Positions 25,218 through 32,888 of a stretch of DNA of 38,845 nucleotides are shown in pieces. Every line of letters begins with the position of its first letter. Within the stretch, counting starts at the first letter, position 1. Location: positions 1 through 38,845 of the forward strand of contig PKEA01000066.1 of the NCBI GenBank assembly GCA_002862805.1, in the 5' to 3' direction. The position numbers and the translations under genes were made by a program. Under the pieces are notes generated by a model that had not been told where the DNA came from, did no database searches, and saw nothing but the letters and a program-made list of their open reading frames with translations. Origin of the DNA: Flavobacteriaceae bacterium. Lineage in GTDB: Bacteria > Bacteroidota > Bacteroidia > Flavobacteriales > Flavobacteriaceae.

Positions 25218-27269
25218 ATGAAAAAAATAGTTTATATAGCAGCCTGTTTATTTTTAACAATAACAATGCAAGCACAAGATAGAATGCAACCAAAATCTGG
25301 ACCTTCACCAACGGTTAACATTAAAAAACCTCAAAGTTTTACGTTGAAAAACGGACTTAAAGTTTTAGTTGTAGAAAATTCAAAACTTCCTAGAGTAACG
25401 TATAGTTTAACACTTGACAATCCTCCATATGCGGAAGGAAACAAAAAAGGTGTTTCTGATTTGCTAAGCTCTTTATTAGGAAGTGGAACAGAAAAAATCT
25501 CAAAGGACGACTTTAATGAAGAAGTAGACTTCCTTGGAGCGAATATTAATTATTCGGCAAACGGTGCTTATGCTTCAGGTTTATCTAGATATTCAAAAAG
25601 AATATTAGAATTAATGTCTGATGGAGTTATCAACCCTACATTTAGCCAAGAAGAATTTGATAAAGCGAAAGCTAAAATTATTGAAGGAATTAAGGCTGAT
25701 GAAAAAAGCGTTACTTCAATTGCAAGAAGAGTTGAAAACATTCTAACTTATGGAAAAGAACATTATAACGGAGAATATACTTCAGAAGAAACGCTTAAAA
25801 ATGTAAGTTTAGCTGATGTTAAGTTAAACTACAATACGTATTATGTTCCTGGAAATGCTTATTTAGTAATTGTTGGAGATGTAAACTTTAAAACAATCAA
25901 AAAAGAAGTTGAAGATTTATTTGGAGATTGGAAAAAAGCAATTGCTCCTCAGTTAAGTTACTCTGATCCTTTAGATGTTCAATACAGTAGAATTAACTTT
26001 ATTGATGCTTCAAATGCAGTACAATCTGAAGTTTCATTAGTAAATCTTTCGAAATTAAAAATGACCGACAAAGATTATTTTGCTGCAATTTTAGCAAATC
26101 AAATTCTTGGTGGTGGTGGTGAAGGAAGATTGTTTTTAAACTTACGTGAAAAACACGGTTGGACTTACGGTTCATATTCTTCATTGTCTTCAGGAAAATA
26201 CATTGGTAAATTTAGATCAAGCGCATCAGTAAGAAATACGGTTACAGATAGTGCTGTTGTTGAAATTTTCAATGAATTAAAAAGAATTAGAACAGAATTA
26301 GTTTCTGATGAAGATTTACAAAATGCAAAATCTAAATATATTGGAAACTTTGTAATGCAAATTGAAAAACCAGAAACGGTTGCTCGTTATGCTTTAAACA
26401 AAGAAACTCAAAACCTTCCTGCGGATTTTTATGAAAATTACATCAAAAATATCAATGCCGTTACAGCACAAGACATTCAAAACGCTGCAAAAAAATACTT
26501 TTTAGACAGCAATACAAGAGTTGTTATTGTTGGTAAAGCTGCAGATGTTCTTCCTGGTTTAGAACGATTAAGTAAAGACAAAAAGTTGCCAATTTTCTAT
26601 TTTGATAAATTTGGTAACCCAACTCAAAAACCTGAAGTTAAAAAAGAAATTCCTGCTGGCGTAACTGCTCAATCAGTAATCAAAAAACATATAGATGCTA
26701 TTGGTGGTGAAAAAGCGTTGAAAAACGTAAAAACAATTGCTATTTTTTCAAATGGAGAAATTCAAGGAACTCCTTTAGAAATGATTATCAAAACTGCACC
26801 TAATAAGTTAGCGGTTGAAATGAAAGCTATGGGAATGACAATGATGAAACAAGTAATTAATGAAAAAGAAGCTTACATGGTTCAACAAGGTCAAAGAAAA
26901 GACTTTACAGGTGAAGATTTAAAAAACATGCAAGATGCTGCCGGAACATTTAAGGAATTAAGCTTACTTACTAATAAAGAGGTTGTTTTATCAGGAATTG
27001 AAACAATGAACGGTAAAGATGCTTATGCTATTAAAAACGGAAAAACAACATATTTCTATGATGTTGAAAGCGGATTAAAAGTTGCAGAATCTAAAGAATT
27101 AGAACAAGCAGGTCAAAAAATGACACAAGTAACTTACTACGAAGATTATAAAGATGTAAAAGGAATTAAATTCCCATACATTACTAAAATGAATGTAGGT
27201 ATTGAATTAGAATTAATAACTTCGGAAGTTAAAATTAATGAAGGAGTTACAGATGCTGATTTCAAATAA
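25218..27269 (+). CDS. M16-like non-catalytic partner with C-terminal lipoprotein-sorting-like domain
   Basis: A 683-residue exported protein. Residues 1-20 form a signal peptide ending MQAQ. The M16 fold covers about 30-450: the helix that carries HxxEH in active members reads LLSSLLGSGTEK, so the zinc site is absent, while the substrate-binding REKHGWTYGSYSS motif, with the R/Y pair typical of the partner subunit, is kept. From about 470 a second domain (KKHIDAIGGEKALKNVKTIAIFSNGE, GKTTYFYDVESGLKVAESKEL, YYEDYKDVKGIKFPY) resembles outer-membrane lipoprotein-sorting/LolA-like folds. I chose the ATG at 25218, where the signal peptide begins, over an in-frame start at 25176 inside the preceding gene. 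With that gene it forms an active/inactive pair. Confidence 0.9.
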   Translation: MKKIVYIAACLFLTITMQAQDRMQPKSGPSPTVNIKKPQSFTLKNGLKVLVVENSKLPRVTYSLTLDNPPYAEGNKKGVSDLLSSLLGSGTEKISKDDFNEEVDFLGANINYSANGAYASGLSRYSKRILELMSDGVINPTFSQEEFDKAKAKIIEGIKADEKSVTSIARRVENILTYGKEHYNGEYTSEETLKNVSLADVKLNYNTYYVPGNAYLVIVGDVNFKTIKKEVEDLFGDWKKAIAPQLSYSDPLDVQYSRINFIDASNAVQSEVSLVNLSKLKMTDKDYFAAILANQILGGGGEGRLFLNLREKHGWTYGSYSSLSSGKYIGKFRSSASVRNTVTDSAVVEIFNELKRIRTELVSDEDLQNAKSKYIGNFVMQIEKPETVARYALNKETQNLPADFYENYIKNINAVTAQDIQNAAKKYFLDSNTRVVIVGKAADVLPGLERLSKDKKLPIFYFDKFGNPTQKPEVKKEIPAGVTAQSVIKKHIDAIGGEKALKNVKTIAIFSNGEIQGTPLEMIIKTAPNKLAVEMKAMGMTMMKQVINEKEAYMVQQGQRKDFTGEDLKNMQDAAGTFKELSLLTNKEVVLSGIETMNGKDAYAIKNGKTTYFYDVESGLKVAESKELEQAGQKMTQVTYYEDYKDVKGIKFPYITKMNVGIELELITSEVKINEGVTDADFK

Positions 27270-27288
27270 GAAAAGCAATAAAATATTT

Positions 27289-27316
27289 AAAAGCGCTCAA
27301 GAAATTGAGCGTTTTT
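27289..27316 (+). terminator. Terminator of the M16 operon
   Basis: CGCTCAA pairs with TTGAGCG around a GAAA tetraloop, extended by a G-T wobble and A-T pairs to a run of T. It lies between convergent stops and may also serve the transporter gene. Confidence 0.9.
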
Positions 27317-27317
27317 T

Positions 27318-28187
27318 TTATTTTCTACTCGAAAAGTAAACACCTAATAAAACAATTAAAGCCCCAATTCCTTGAATAAAATTAAGCGTTTCGTTCATTA
27401 CAAAATAGCCTAATAAAATTGCAACAACAGGTATTATATATGTAACTGACGATGCAAAAACCGGTGAAGAAATTTGAATTAATTTGAAAAATAAAATATT
27501 TGAAAGTCCAGTTCCTATAACGCCTAAAATAGCAATGTAAATTAATGAATTTTGAACTATAGGTTGGTCTGCAATTTCAAAAAAACCAGAAAAAATCAAA
27601 ACAGTCAATGCTGGAATTGTCATGATAGTGAAATTTCCAGCACTTATGGTTAATGGTTTTAAGTCAGATAAATATTTTTTTATAAGATTTACGTTTATTC
27701 CGTAAAATAAAGATGCTAAAAGAATTAATAGCGCATAATAATAATTTTCTGTTGTATTTTCTCCTTCACCGAATAAAACCAATAAAGAACATCCAATAAA
27801 ACCAATTAAAACTCCAAATATTTGCCTTCTTTGAGTATCTACTTTAAACAACAACATTCCTATAATTAAAGTCATTAAAGGGGTTAAAGAGTTTAAAATA
27901 GAACTCACAGAACTGTCTATTTTGGATAATGCAATTGCAAACAAATAAACAGGTAAAAATGTGCCAAATAAAGAAGTTATAGCAATATACTTCCATTTAT
28001 GTAATGGAATTTTTGGTAAATGTTTAAACCCGATAATTATTAAAAAAGCAGCGGCAAATAAAATTCTCAAACTTCCCAATTGAATAGAATTTACACCTTT
28101 TAAGCCTAACTTCATTAATAAAAAAGAACTCCCCCAAACTGCACCTAGAAAAAATAATAAATACCATTTTGTGTTTTTGCTTTCCAT
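27318..28187 (-). CDS. EamA/DMT-family transporter
   Basis: A 289-residue inner-membrane protein with about ten hydrophobic helices in two EamA repeats (about 8-140 and 150-287). Signature pieces are WYLLFFLGAVWGSSFLLMKLGL, where the first helix carries WGSSF, and LNSLTPLMTLIIGMLLF at the end of the first repeat; the second ends LNFIQGIGALIVLLGVYFSSRK. Family members export amino acids, nucleotides or other metabolites, but this substrate cannot be read from the sequence. It is transcribed alone toward the M16 terminator, and a one-mismatch -7 box (GAATTTTG on the minus strand, 28206-28213) lies just upstream. Confidence 0.9.
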   Translation of the reverse strand: MESKNTKWYLLFFLGAVWGSSFLLMKLGLKGVNSIQLGSLRILFAAAFLIIIGFKHLPKIPLHKWKYIAITSLFGTFLPVYLFAIALSKIDSSVSSILNSLTPLMTLIIGMLLFKVDTQRRQIFGVLIGFIGCSLLVLFGEGENTTENYYYALLILLASLFYGINVNLIKKYLSDLKPLTISAGNFTIMTIPALTVLIFSGFFEIADQPIVQNSLIYIAILGVIGTGLSNILFFKLIQISSPVFASSVTYIIPVVAILLGYFVMNETLNFIQGIGALIVLLGVYFSSRK

Positions 28188-28247
28188 TTTCGTTATTTAT
28201 GAGTTCAAAATTCAGACTTTATTTTTAAATAACCCCTCAATTTTTAG

Positions 28248-28255
28248 TAATTTTG
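28248..28255 (+). promoter_or_regulatory. Candidate -7 box for the HMA lipoprotein gene
   Basis: TAATTTTG matches TAnnTTTG exactly, 43 bases before the ATG at 28299. No TTG at normal distance. Confidence 0.45.
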
Positions 28256-28298
28256 TAATATAAATAAATAGAGTACTCAATTTAAATAAAATAAAAGA

Positions 28299-28688
28299 AT
28301 GAAAAATGTAAAAAATTTTATGCTAGTTGTTTTTACATCTGCGGCATTTTTAAGTTGCAAGAATGAAAAGACTGAAAGCAAAGAAGTTATTCCTGTTGAG
28401 ACTACGACTGATACAGTTTCTAAAACAATTGCAGCTGAAAATCTTGAAACTGAGAGTTTTGCTATTGAAGGAATGACTTGTCAAATGGGTTGTGCTAATG
28501 CAATTGAAAGTAAATTGGCAGGTTTAGATGGTGTTCAAGAAGCAAAAGTAGATTTTGAAAGCAAACTAGCTACTGTGTCTTTTGACAAGACTAAGCAAAA
28601 CAAAGCTTCATTAATTAAAACTATCGATGCTGTAGCCGGTGGAGAAACATATAAAGCTACTGAAGTTGAGAAAAAAGACACTATTTAG
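28299..28688 (+). CDS. HMA-domain metal-binding lipoprotein
   Basis: A 129-residue protein with a lipoprotein signal (MKNVKNFMLVVFTSAAFLSC, lipid cysteine C20), a charged linker rich in K, E and T (21-52), and a heavy-metal-associated domain at about 53-118. The metal loop reads GMTCQMGC (C61 and C65), one residue wider than the classical GMTCxxC, followed by ANAIESKLAGLDGVQEAKVDFESKLATVSFD, the typical babbab core. It is therefore probably an envelope-anchored copper-binding protein; a CxxxC spacing is frequent in Bacteroidota homologues. There is no copper ATPase or regulator adjacent. It has its own promoter and a strong terminator. Confidence 0.87.
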   Translation: MKNVKNFMLVVFTSAAFLSCKNEKTESKEVIPVETTTDTVSKTIAAENLETESFAIEGMTCQMGCANAIESKLAGLDGVQEAKVDFESKLATVSFDKTKQNKASLIKTIDAVAGGETYKATEVEKKDTI

Positions 28689-28710
28689 TTTTTAAAACTT
28701 CTAAAAATAA

Positions 28711-28737
28711 AAAAATCTTGCTTTTAGCAGGATTTTT
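28711..28737. terminator. Bidirectional terminator between the HMA gene and gldD
   Basis: AAAAATCTTGCT pairs with AGCAGGATTTTT over 12 positions including one G-T, with a 3-base loop, between convergent stop codons. Confidence 0.9.
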
Positions 28738-29301
28738 TTATTTCCATTTCATTGTTTCAATTATTTTACGAACATCAGTTTTAATGTAATCTGCAGCAGG
28801 AAGTATTGAATCAAAATTTGGTTTTGCATAAAAATATAAACTTCCAGTTACAAAATTTTTAGTACTGTCTGTAACATAAAACTGAACATTTGTAGCGGCA
28901 TTTCCTCCAACTTCGTAAAACATACCATAAACTTTATTATCAGCATTTATAAACGGCTGCTCTAGTATGTCATCAGCCTTAATAACGTGCTCATAGGTTA
29001 GTTTTTGAGCATCTCTTAATAACTTTTCTATATTATTATTAACAGGCTTATAAGTTAAATAAAGAGTTGCTTTCATTTTTGGATAATTTACTTCTAATGC
29101 ACAATCATCTTTTACAGAAACTTTTGAAAGTGTATTTACATCAAATTCAAAATTACATTTTGAAGCTAATCTATCATAAGTAGCGTCTGGATATTCTAAA
29201 CTAAGCTGACAATTTGGTTTTGGTATAGATTCATCTCCACAAGAAACTAAAAAGAACAGGAAACTAAAGAATAATAATCGATGTAAATAAGTAAACTTCA
29301 T
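28738..29301 (-). CDS. gldD: Gliding motility lipoprotein GldD
   Basis: A 187-residue lipoprotein: signal MKFTYLHRLLFFSFLFFLVSC with lipid cysteine C21, then PKPNCQLSLEYPDATYDRL, the GldD opening. The body contains YKPVNNNIEKLLRDAQKLTYEHVIKADDI and YFYAKPNFDSILPAADYIKTDVRKIIETMKW, both characteristic. GldD is needed for gliding and for normal T9SS function in flavobacteria. It starts one base after the stop of gldE, the same pairing as in F. johnsoniae, so the two are certainly co-transcribed. The length is normal. Confidence 0.93.
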   Translation of the reverse strand: MKFTYLHRLLFFSFLFFLVSCGDESIPKPNCQLSLEYPDATYDRLASKCNFEFDVNTLSKVSVKDDCALEVNYPKMKATLYLTYKPVNNNIEKLLRDAQKLTYEHVIKADDILEQPFINADNKVYGMFYEVGGNAATNVQFYVTDSTKNFVTGSLYFYAKPNFDSILPAADYIKTDVRKIIETMKWK

Positions 29302-29302
29302 T

Positions 29303-30592
29303 TTATGCTAACGTAACTTTTATTTGTTTTATTCTTTTTAAGTCTAAATTTTCAATTGTAAACGTACAATTATTAAAAATTATTTTTTGGTTTTTCTTTG
29401 GAAAGCTTCTAGAAATTTCTAAAATAAACCCTGCTAAAGTTTCTGCCTCACCTTTAGATTGCTCAAAATCTTCTTCAACAACATCTACAATTCTGTAAAA
29501 ATCTTTCAAGCTTATTTTGCCTTCGAAAAGAAAGTTTTTATCGTCAATTTTAGAATAAATTATATTTTCATCGTCAAACTCGTCGCTAATATCACCTACA
29601 ATTTCTTCTAAGACATCTTCTAAAGAAACTAATCCGCAAGTTCCTCCATATTCATCAACAACAATTGCAAGATGATTTTTCATGCCTTGAAAATCTTTCA
29701 ACAAATTGTCTAATTTTTTATTTTCGGGAACAAAAAAAGGAGCTCTAATTAAGCTTTGCCAATCAAAATTTGTTGAGTCAATATGCGGAATTAAGTCTTT
29801 AATAAATAAAACGCCTTCAATTTGATCAATATTGTCTTTATAAACAGGAATTCGCGAATAACCTTTTTCTACAATTTTAATCATTATATCTTCAAATTTT
29901 TCTTCAATATCTAGCGTAAAAAGATCAATTCTAGGAGACATAATTTGTCTAACTTCGGTGTTTCCAAAGGTTACAATTCCTTCTAATATTTTTTGTTCCT
30001 CTTCTGTTGTTTCAGATTGATTTGTTAATTCTAACGCTTGTGACAACTGATTGATTGAAAAATTTGATTTAACACTAAATTTTTTCTCAATATAAACGGT
30101 TATGTTTCGCATAGGAATTGTAACAGGCGACAATAATTTATCTAAAATAAAAATTGGAGTTGAAACCATTTTAGAAAAATGTAAATTGTTTCTACTTGCA
30201 TAAATTTTAGGTAATACCTCTCCAAACAATAATATTAAAAAAGTAACCACTACAACTTCTAAAACAAATCTAAAAATTCCTTCAGGGACAGATTTGAAAA
30301 GTTTTTCGCTTAATGAAGAGAATAAAATAACAACAGCGATATTTATAAAATTATTAGTGACTAAAATTGTAGCTAATAATTTTTTTGGCGCTTTTAATAA
30401 CGCTTCAATACTTGAGCTTTTGTTGAAATCTTTCTCGGCAAGTTCGTCTAAGTCAGTTTGCGACAAAGAAAATAAAGCCACTTCAGAACCTGAAATAAAA
30501 GCAGAGCAAATAAGTAAAAACAAAACAGCAACTATGCTGAATGTAAATTCAACATCTATGGTTGAAAGCAAACTGGAAGGATCTGTATCCAA
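29303..30592 (-). CDS. gldE: Gliding-associated CNNM/CorC-type membrane protein GldE
   Basis: A 429-residue membrane protein. The DUF21/CNNM region has about four hydrophobic segments (about 17-40, 65-90, 100-125, 130-150) including CSAFISGSEVALFSL, the transport-family signature. Two CBS domains follow at about 210-335 (IMSPRIDLFTLDIEE, GYSRIPVYKDNIDQIEGVLFIKDL, VVDEYGGTCGLVSLEDVLEEIVGDISDE), and a CorC/HlyC transporter-associated domain closes the protein (345-425). Related proteins act in Mg2+ or Co2+ handling; GldE assists GldD in gliding. It is located 22 bases after ssb and one base before gldD on the same strand, so ssb-gldE-gldD form an operon. Confidence 0.92.
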   Translation of the reverse strand: MDTDPSSLLSTIDVEFTFSIVAVLFLLICSAFISGSEVALFSLSQTDLDELAEKDFNKSSSIEALLKAPKKLLATILVTNNFINIAVVILFSSLSEKLFKSVPEGIFRFVLEVVVVTFLILLFGEVLPKIYASRNNLHFSKMVSTPIFILDKLLSPVTIPMRNITVYIEKKFSVKSNFSINQLSQALELTNQSETTEEEQKILEGIVTFGNTEVRQIMSPRIDLFTLDIEEKFEDIMIKIVEKGYSRIPVYKDNIDQIEGVLFIKDLIPHIDSTNFDWQSLIRAPFFVPENKKLDNLLKDFQGMKNHLAIVVDEYGGTCGLVSLEDVLEEIVGDISDEFDDENIIYSKIDDKNFLFEGKISLKDFYRIVDVVEEDFEQSKGEAETLAGFILEISRSFPKKNQKIIFNNCTFTIENLDLKRIKQIKVTLA

Positions 30593-30614
30593 TTCAAAAG
30601 GTATTAATTAAACA

Positions 30615-31067
30615 TTAAAAAGGTAAATCATCGTTTTCACCTTTTTCTTTATTGTTGTCAAAATTAGTCATTTTTCCTGATTCGGTGTTATCCGATTTGA
30701 AATTTTGCTTGCTTGAAGGTTCAGATTCTTTTTTTGTAGTTAAAAAAGTAAACTCTGTTACTTGTATTTCATTAGTATATTTTGTTGTTCCATCTTCAGC
30801 TTGCCATTGTCTTGATTTTATTCGACCTTCAACATAAATTTTATCTCCTTTTGAAAGATATTTTTCACAAATTTCAGCTGCTTTGTTTCTAACAACAAGA
30901 TTGTGCCATTCCGTTGAAGTAATTTTTTCACCAGTTGTTTTATTAATGTAAACTTCATTTGTAGCTAATGGAAATCTACCTATGCAATTACCTCCGTCGA
31001 AATAATGCATTTTTACTTCGTCTCCTAAATGTCCTATTAATAAAACTTTATTTAATGTTCCGTTCAT
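30615..31067 (-). CDS. ssb: Single-stranded DNA-binding protein
   Basis: A 150-residue SSB. The OB fold occupies about 1-108 (MNGTLNKVLLIGHLGDEVKMHYFDGGNCIGRFPLAT, EWHNLVVRNKAAEICEKYLSKGDKIYVEGRIKSRQWQ), followed by a flexible linker rich in N, S, K and the acidic protein-interaction tip DDLPF at 146-150. It binds ssDNA during replication, repair and recombination. It has its own -7 box and leads the ssb-gldE-gldD transcript. mutY ends 45 bases upstream on the same strand. Confidence 0.96.
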   Translation of the reverse strand: MNGTLNKVLLIGHLGDEVKMHYFDGGNCIGRFPLATNEVYINKTTGEKITSTEWHNLVVRNKAAEICEKYLSKGDKIYVEGRIKSRQWQAEDGTTKYTNEIQVTEFTFLTTKKESEPSSKQNFKSDNTESGKMTNFDNNKEKGENDDLPF

Positions 31068-31089
31068 GGCGTATATGATTTTAGTTAAT

Positions 31090-31097
31090 CAAATATA
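31090..31097 (-). promoter_or_regulatory. Candidate -7 box for ssb-gldE-gldD
   Basis: Minus-strand TATATTTG, an exact TAnnTTTG match, 22 bases before the ssb ATG at 31067, inside the 45-base gap after mutY. This gives ssb transcription independent of mutY. Confidence 0.5.
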
Positions 31098-31112
31098 ATA
31101 TATTTGAATGTA

Positions 31113-32153
31113 TTATGAAAAGTTTGTTTCTATAAAATTATGCAATACAATGGGAAATGGATATTCTTTTATTTTTTCGATACTTTCTGCATCTTTTATT
31201 TCGCAGTCAAAACTCAATTTATAAAAACGAATATGTAAATCTTGATGTGAAAGTTTGTGTTTAATATATTCTTCGTTAATTACGCTTATCTCATTAGGTT
31301 GTTTTTTGTTAAAAGTAAATTTTTTGATTAATTTCATTGATGCATTACTGCTTTTTTCTTCAAACTCTTCAATAAGAGGAAATTGAAATAAATTTTGCCA
31401 AATCCCTTTATTTGTTCTTTTTTCAACTATAATATTATTGTTTATATCTTCAAGAATTAAATAGTTTAAAAAACGTTTAGTAACTTTTATTTTTTTAGAT
31501 TTAAAAGGTAAATCTGCGACTTTGTTCTTTTGCAAAGCGTAACAACTTGAATTAAAAATGCAATCATTGCAATTAGGACTTTTGGGAACGCATTGTAAAG
31601 CACCAAACTCCATAATTGCTTGGTTAAAAGTTGCTGGGTTATTAAGAGGAAGAATGCTTTGTGCTAATTTTTGAAACTCTACTTTGGTTTTGGATTGAGA
31701 AATATCTAATTCGATGCCAAAATAACGAGATAAAACTCTAAAAACATTTCCGTCGACTACGGCAATAGGTTCGTTATAAGAAAAAGAAGCAATTGCTGCT
31801 GCTGTATATTCACCAACACCTTTAAGTTTTAATAACTCTTTATATTCTTTAGGAAACTCCCCGTTTAATTCATTTGTAATTTGTTTTGCCGTAAAATGTA
31901 AATTTCTTGCTCGAGAATAATAACCTAATCCTTGCCAAACTTTTAAAACCTGCTCTTCATTTGCGTTTGCAAGTAATTTTATGTTAGGGAATTGCTCTAA
32001 AAATGCTTCATAATAAGGCATGCCTTGGGCAACTCTTGTTTGTTGTAATATAATTTCCGATAACCAAATGTGGTAAGGATTTGTCGTTTTTCTCCACGGA
32101 AGATTGCGTTTGTTTTGTAAATACCAATTAATTAAGACGTTAGAAAATTCCAT
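31113..32153 (-). CDS. mutY: A/G-specific adenine DNA glycosylase
   Basis: Removes adenine opposite 8-oxoguanine and so prevents G:C to T:A mutations. The 346-residue protein contains the helix-hairpin-helix (LLKLKGVGEYTAAAIASF, about 107-124), the catalytic pair E33 (WLSEIILQQTRV) and D134 (AVVDGNVFRVLSRY), and an iron-sulfur cluster site C188-x6-C195-x2-C198-x5-C204. The C-terminal part (about 220-346) is the NUDIX-like 8-oxoG recognition domain. The ATG at 32153 precedes MEFSNVLINWYLQNKRNLPWR, the usual start. Upstream it is divergent from the HU gene; downstream lies ssb. Confidence 0.96.
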   Translation of the reverse strand: MEFSNVLINWYLQNKRNLPWRKTTNPYHIWLSEIILQQTRVAQGMPYYEAFLEQFPNIKLLANANEEQVLKVWQGLGYYSRARNLHFTAKQITNELNGEFPKEYKELLKLKGVGEYTAAAIASFSYNEPIAVVDGNVFRVLSRYFGIELDISQSKTKVEFQKLAQSILPLNNPATFNQAIMEFGALQCVPKSPNCNDCIFNSSCYALQKNKVADLPFKSKKIKVTKRFLNYLILEDINNNIIVEKRTNKGIWQNLFQFPLIEEFEEKSSNASMKLIKKFTFNKKQPNEISVINEEYIKHKLSHQDLHIRFYKLSFDCEIKDAESIEKIKEYPFPIVLHNFIETNFS

Positions 32154-32170
32154 GTTTTGATTGTGATTTG

Positions 32171-32178
32171 CAAAATTA
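32171..32178 (-). promoter_or_regulatory. Candidate -7 box for mutY
   Basis: Minus-strand TAATTTTG, an exact TAnnTTTG match, 17 bases before the mutY ATG at 32153. No TTG at the usual upstream distance. Confidence 0.4.
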
Positions 32179-32211
32179 AAACTATTAGCTTAAAATTTAA
32201 TTAATTTAAGG

Positions 32212-32243
32212 TTGATTTATTGTTTTTTTAATTTGTATATTTG
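32212..32243 (+). promoter_or_regulatory. Promoter of the HU gene
   Basis: TTG (32212-32214), 21 bases, then TATATTTG (32236-32243) agree with the full Bacteroidota consensus. The leader to the ATG at 32288 is about 37 bases. Confidence 0.7.
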
Positions 32244-32287
32244 CAACCTCAAAAAAAGTACATAAAATTTATAATACGTAAAGAAAA

Positions 32288-32581
32288 ATGACGAAAGCAG
32301 ACATCGTAGCGAAAATTTCTGAAAAATTAGGTCTTGAAAAGGGAGATGTTCAAGCAACAGTAGAGTCTTTTATGGAAGAAGTAAAAAACTCATTAGAAAC
32401 AGGAGACAATGTTTACTTAAGAGGGTTTGGTAGTTTTATCATTAAAACTAGAGCAGAAAAAACAGGTAGAAATATTTCAAAAAATACAACTATTAAAATT
32501 CCTGCGCACAACATTCCAGCATTTAAGCCAGCAAAAGTATTTGTTGAAAGCGTAAAAACAAAAACAGAAGTAACTGTATAA
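32288..32581 (+). CDS. HU/IHF-family DNA-binding protein
   Basis: A 97-residue nucleoid protein that bends DNA as a dimer. The helical half (MTKADIVAKISEKLGLEKGDVQATVESFMEEVKNSLETGD, 1-40) is followed by VYLRGFGSFIIKTRAEKTGRNISKNTTIKIPAHNIPAFKPAK, the beta-arm region with the GFGSF signature and the intercalating proline in the arm tip (IKIPAHNIPAFKPAK). The short acidic/basic tail after 88 is common in Bacteroidota. It is transcribed from a strong promoter, with the 30-residue basic protein 31 bases after its stop. Confidence 0.95.
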   Translation: MTKADIVAKISEKLGLEKGDVQATVESFMEEVKNSLETGDNVYLRGFGSFIIKTRAEKTGRNISKNTTIKIPAHNIPAFKPAKVFVESVKTKTEVTV

Positions 32582-32612
32582 AATTATTTATTAATCAAAA
32601 AAACTACACGTT

Positions 32613-32705
32613 ATGCCAAGTGGTAAAAAAAGAAAAAGACATAAGGTAGCGACTCACAAACGCAAGAAGAGAGCGAGAGCTAACCGTCACAAGAAGAAAA
32701 AGTAG
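32613..32705 (+). CDS. Very basic 30-residue protein, likely ribosome-associated
   Basis: An ATG-started frame of 30 codons giving MPSGKKRKRHKVATHKRKKR followed by ARANRHKKKK: 21 of 30 residues are K, R or H. Peptides of this kind are conserved in Bacteroidota and resemble small ribosomal proteins of the bS22/AURKAIP1-COX24 style (KKRRKKxxKHKxxKLLRRTR). I infer binding to rRNA; the exact identity is not established here. It follows the HU gene after 31 bases, and its stop codon lies inside the terminator stem. Too short for most automated gene callers. Confidence 0.72.
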   Translation: MPSGKKRKRHKVATHKRKKRARANRHKKKK

Positions 32706-32721
32706 TTTAAAACTACTTTTT
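32697..32721 (+). terminator. Terminator overlapping the stop of the basic protein
   Basis: AAAAAGTAG pairs with CTACTTTTT, the left arm including the last codons and the TAG stop, with loop TTTAAAA. A short T-rich tract follows. The next 160 bases up to rng hold a small AATCAG/CTGATT hairpin and A+T-rich repeats only. Confidence 0.8.
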
Positions 32722-32888
32722 CTGTTTTAAAAAAAGTTCATTGAAATTAATCAGCAAAAACTGATTATCGGGTAAAAGCCTGTAAAAAAATGTTAATCCA
32801 TCTGTACTGATGAAATTTGGAATTCAGAATTTAGAGTTTTTCTAATTTCTAATTTCTAACTTTTAATGTATGGATAAAAATGTACTGC

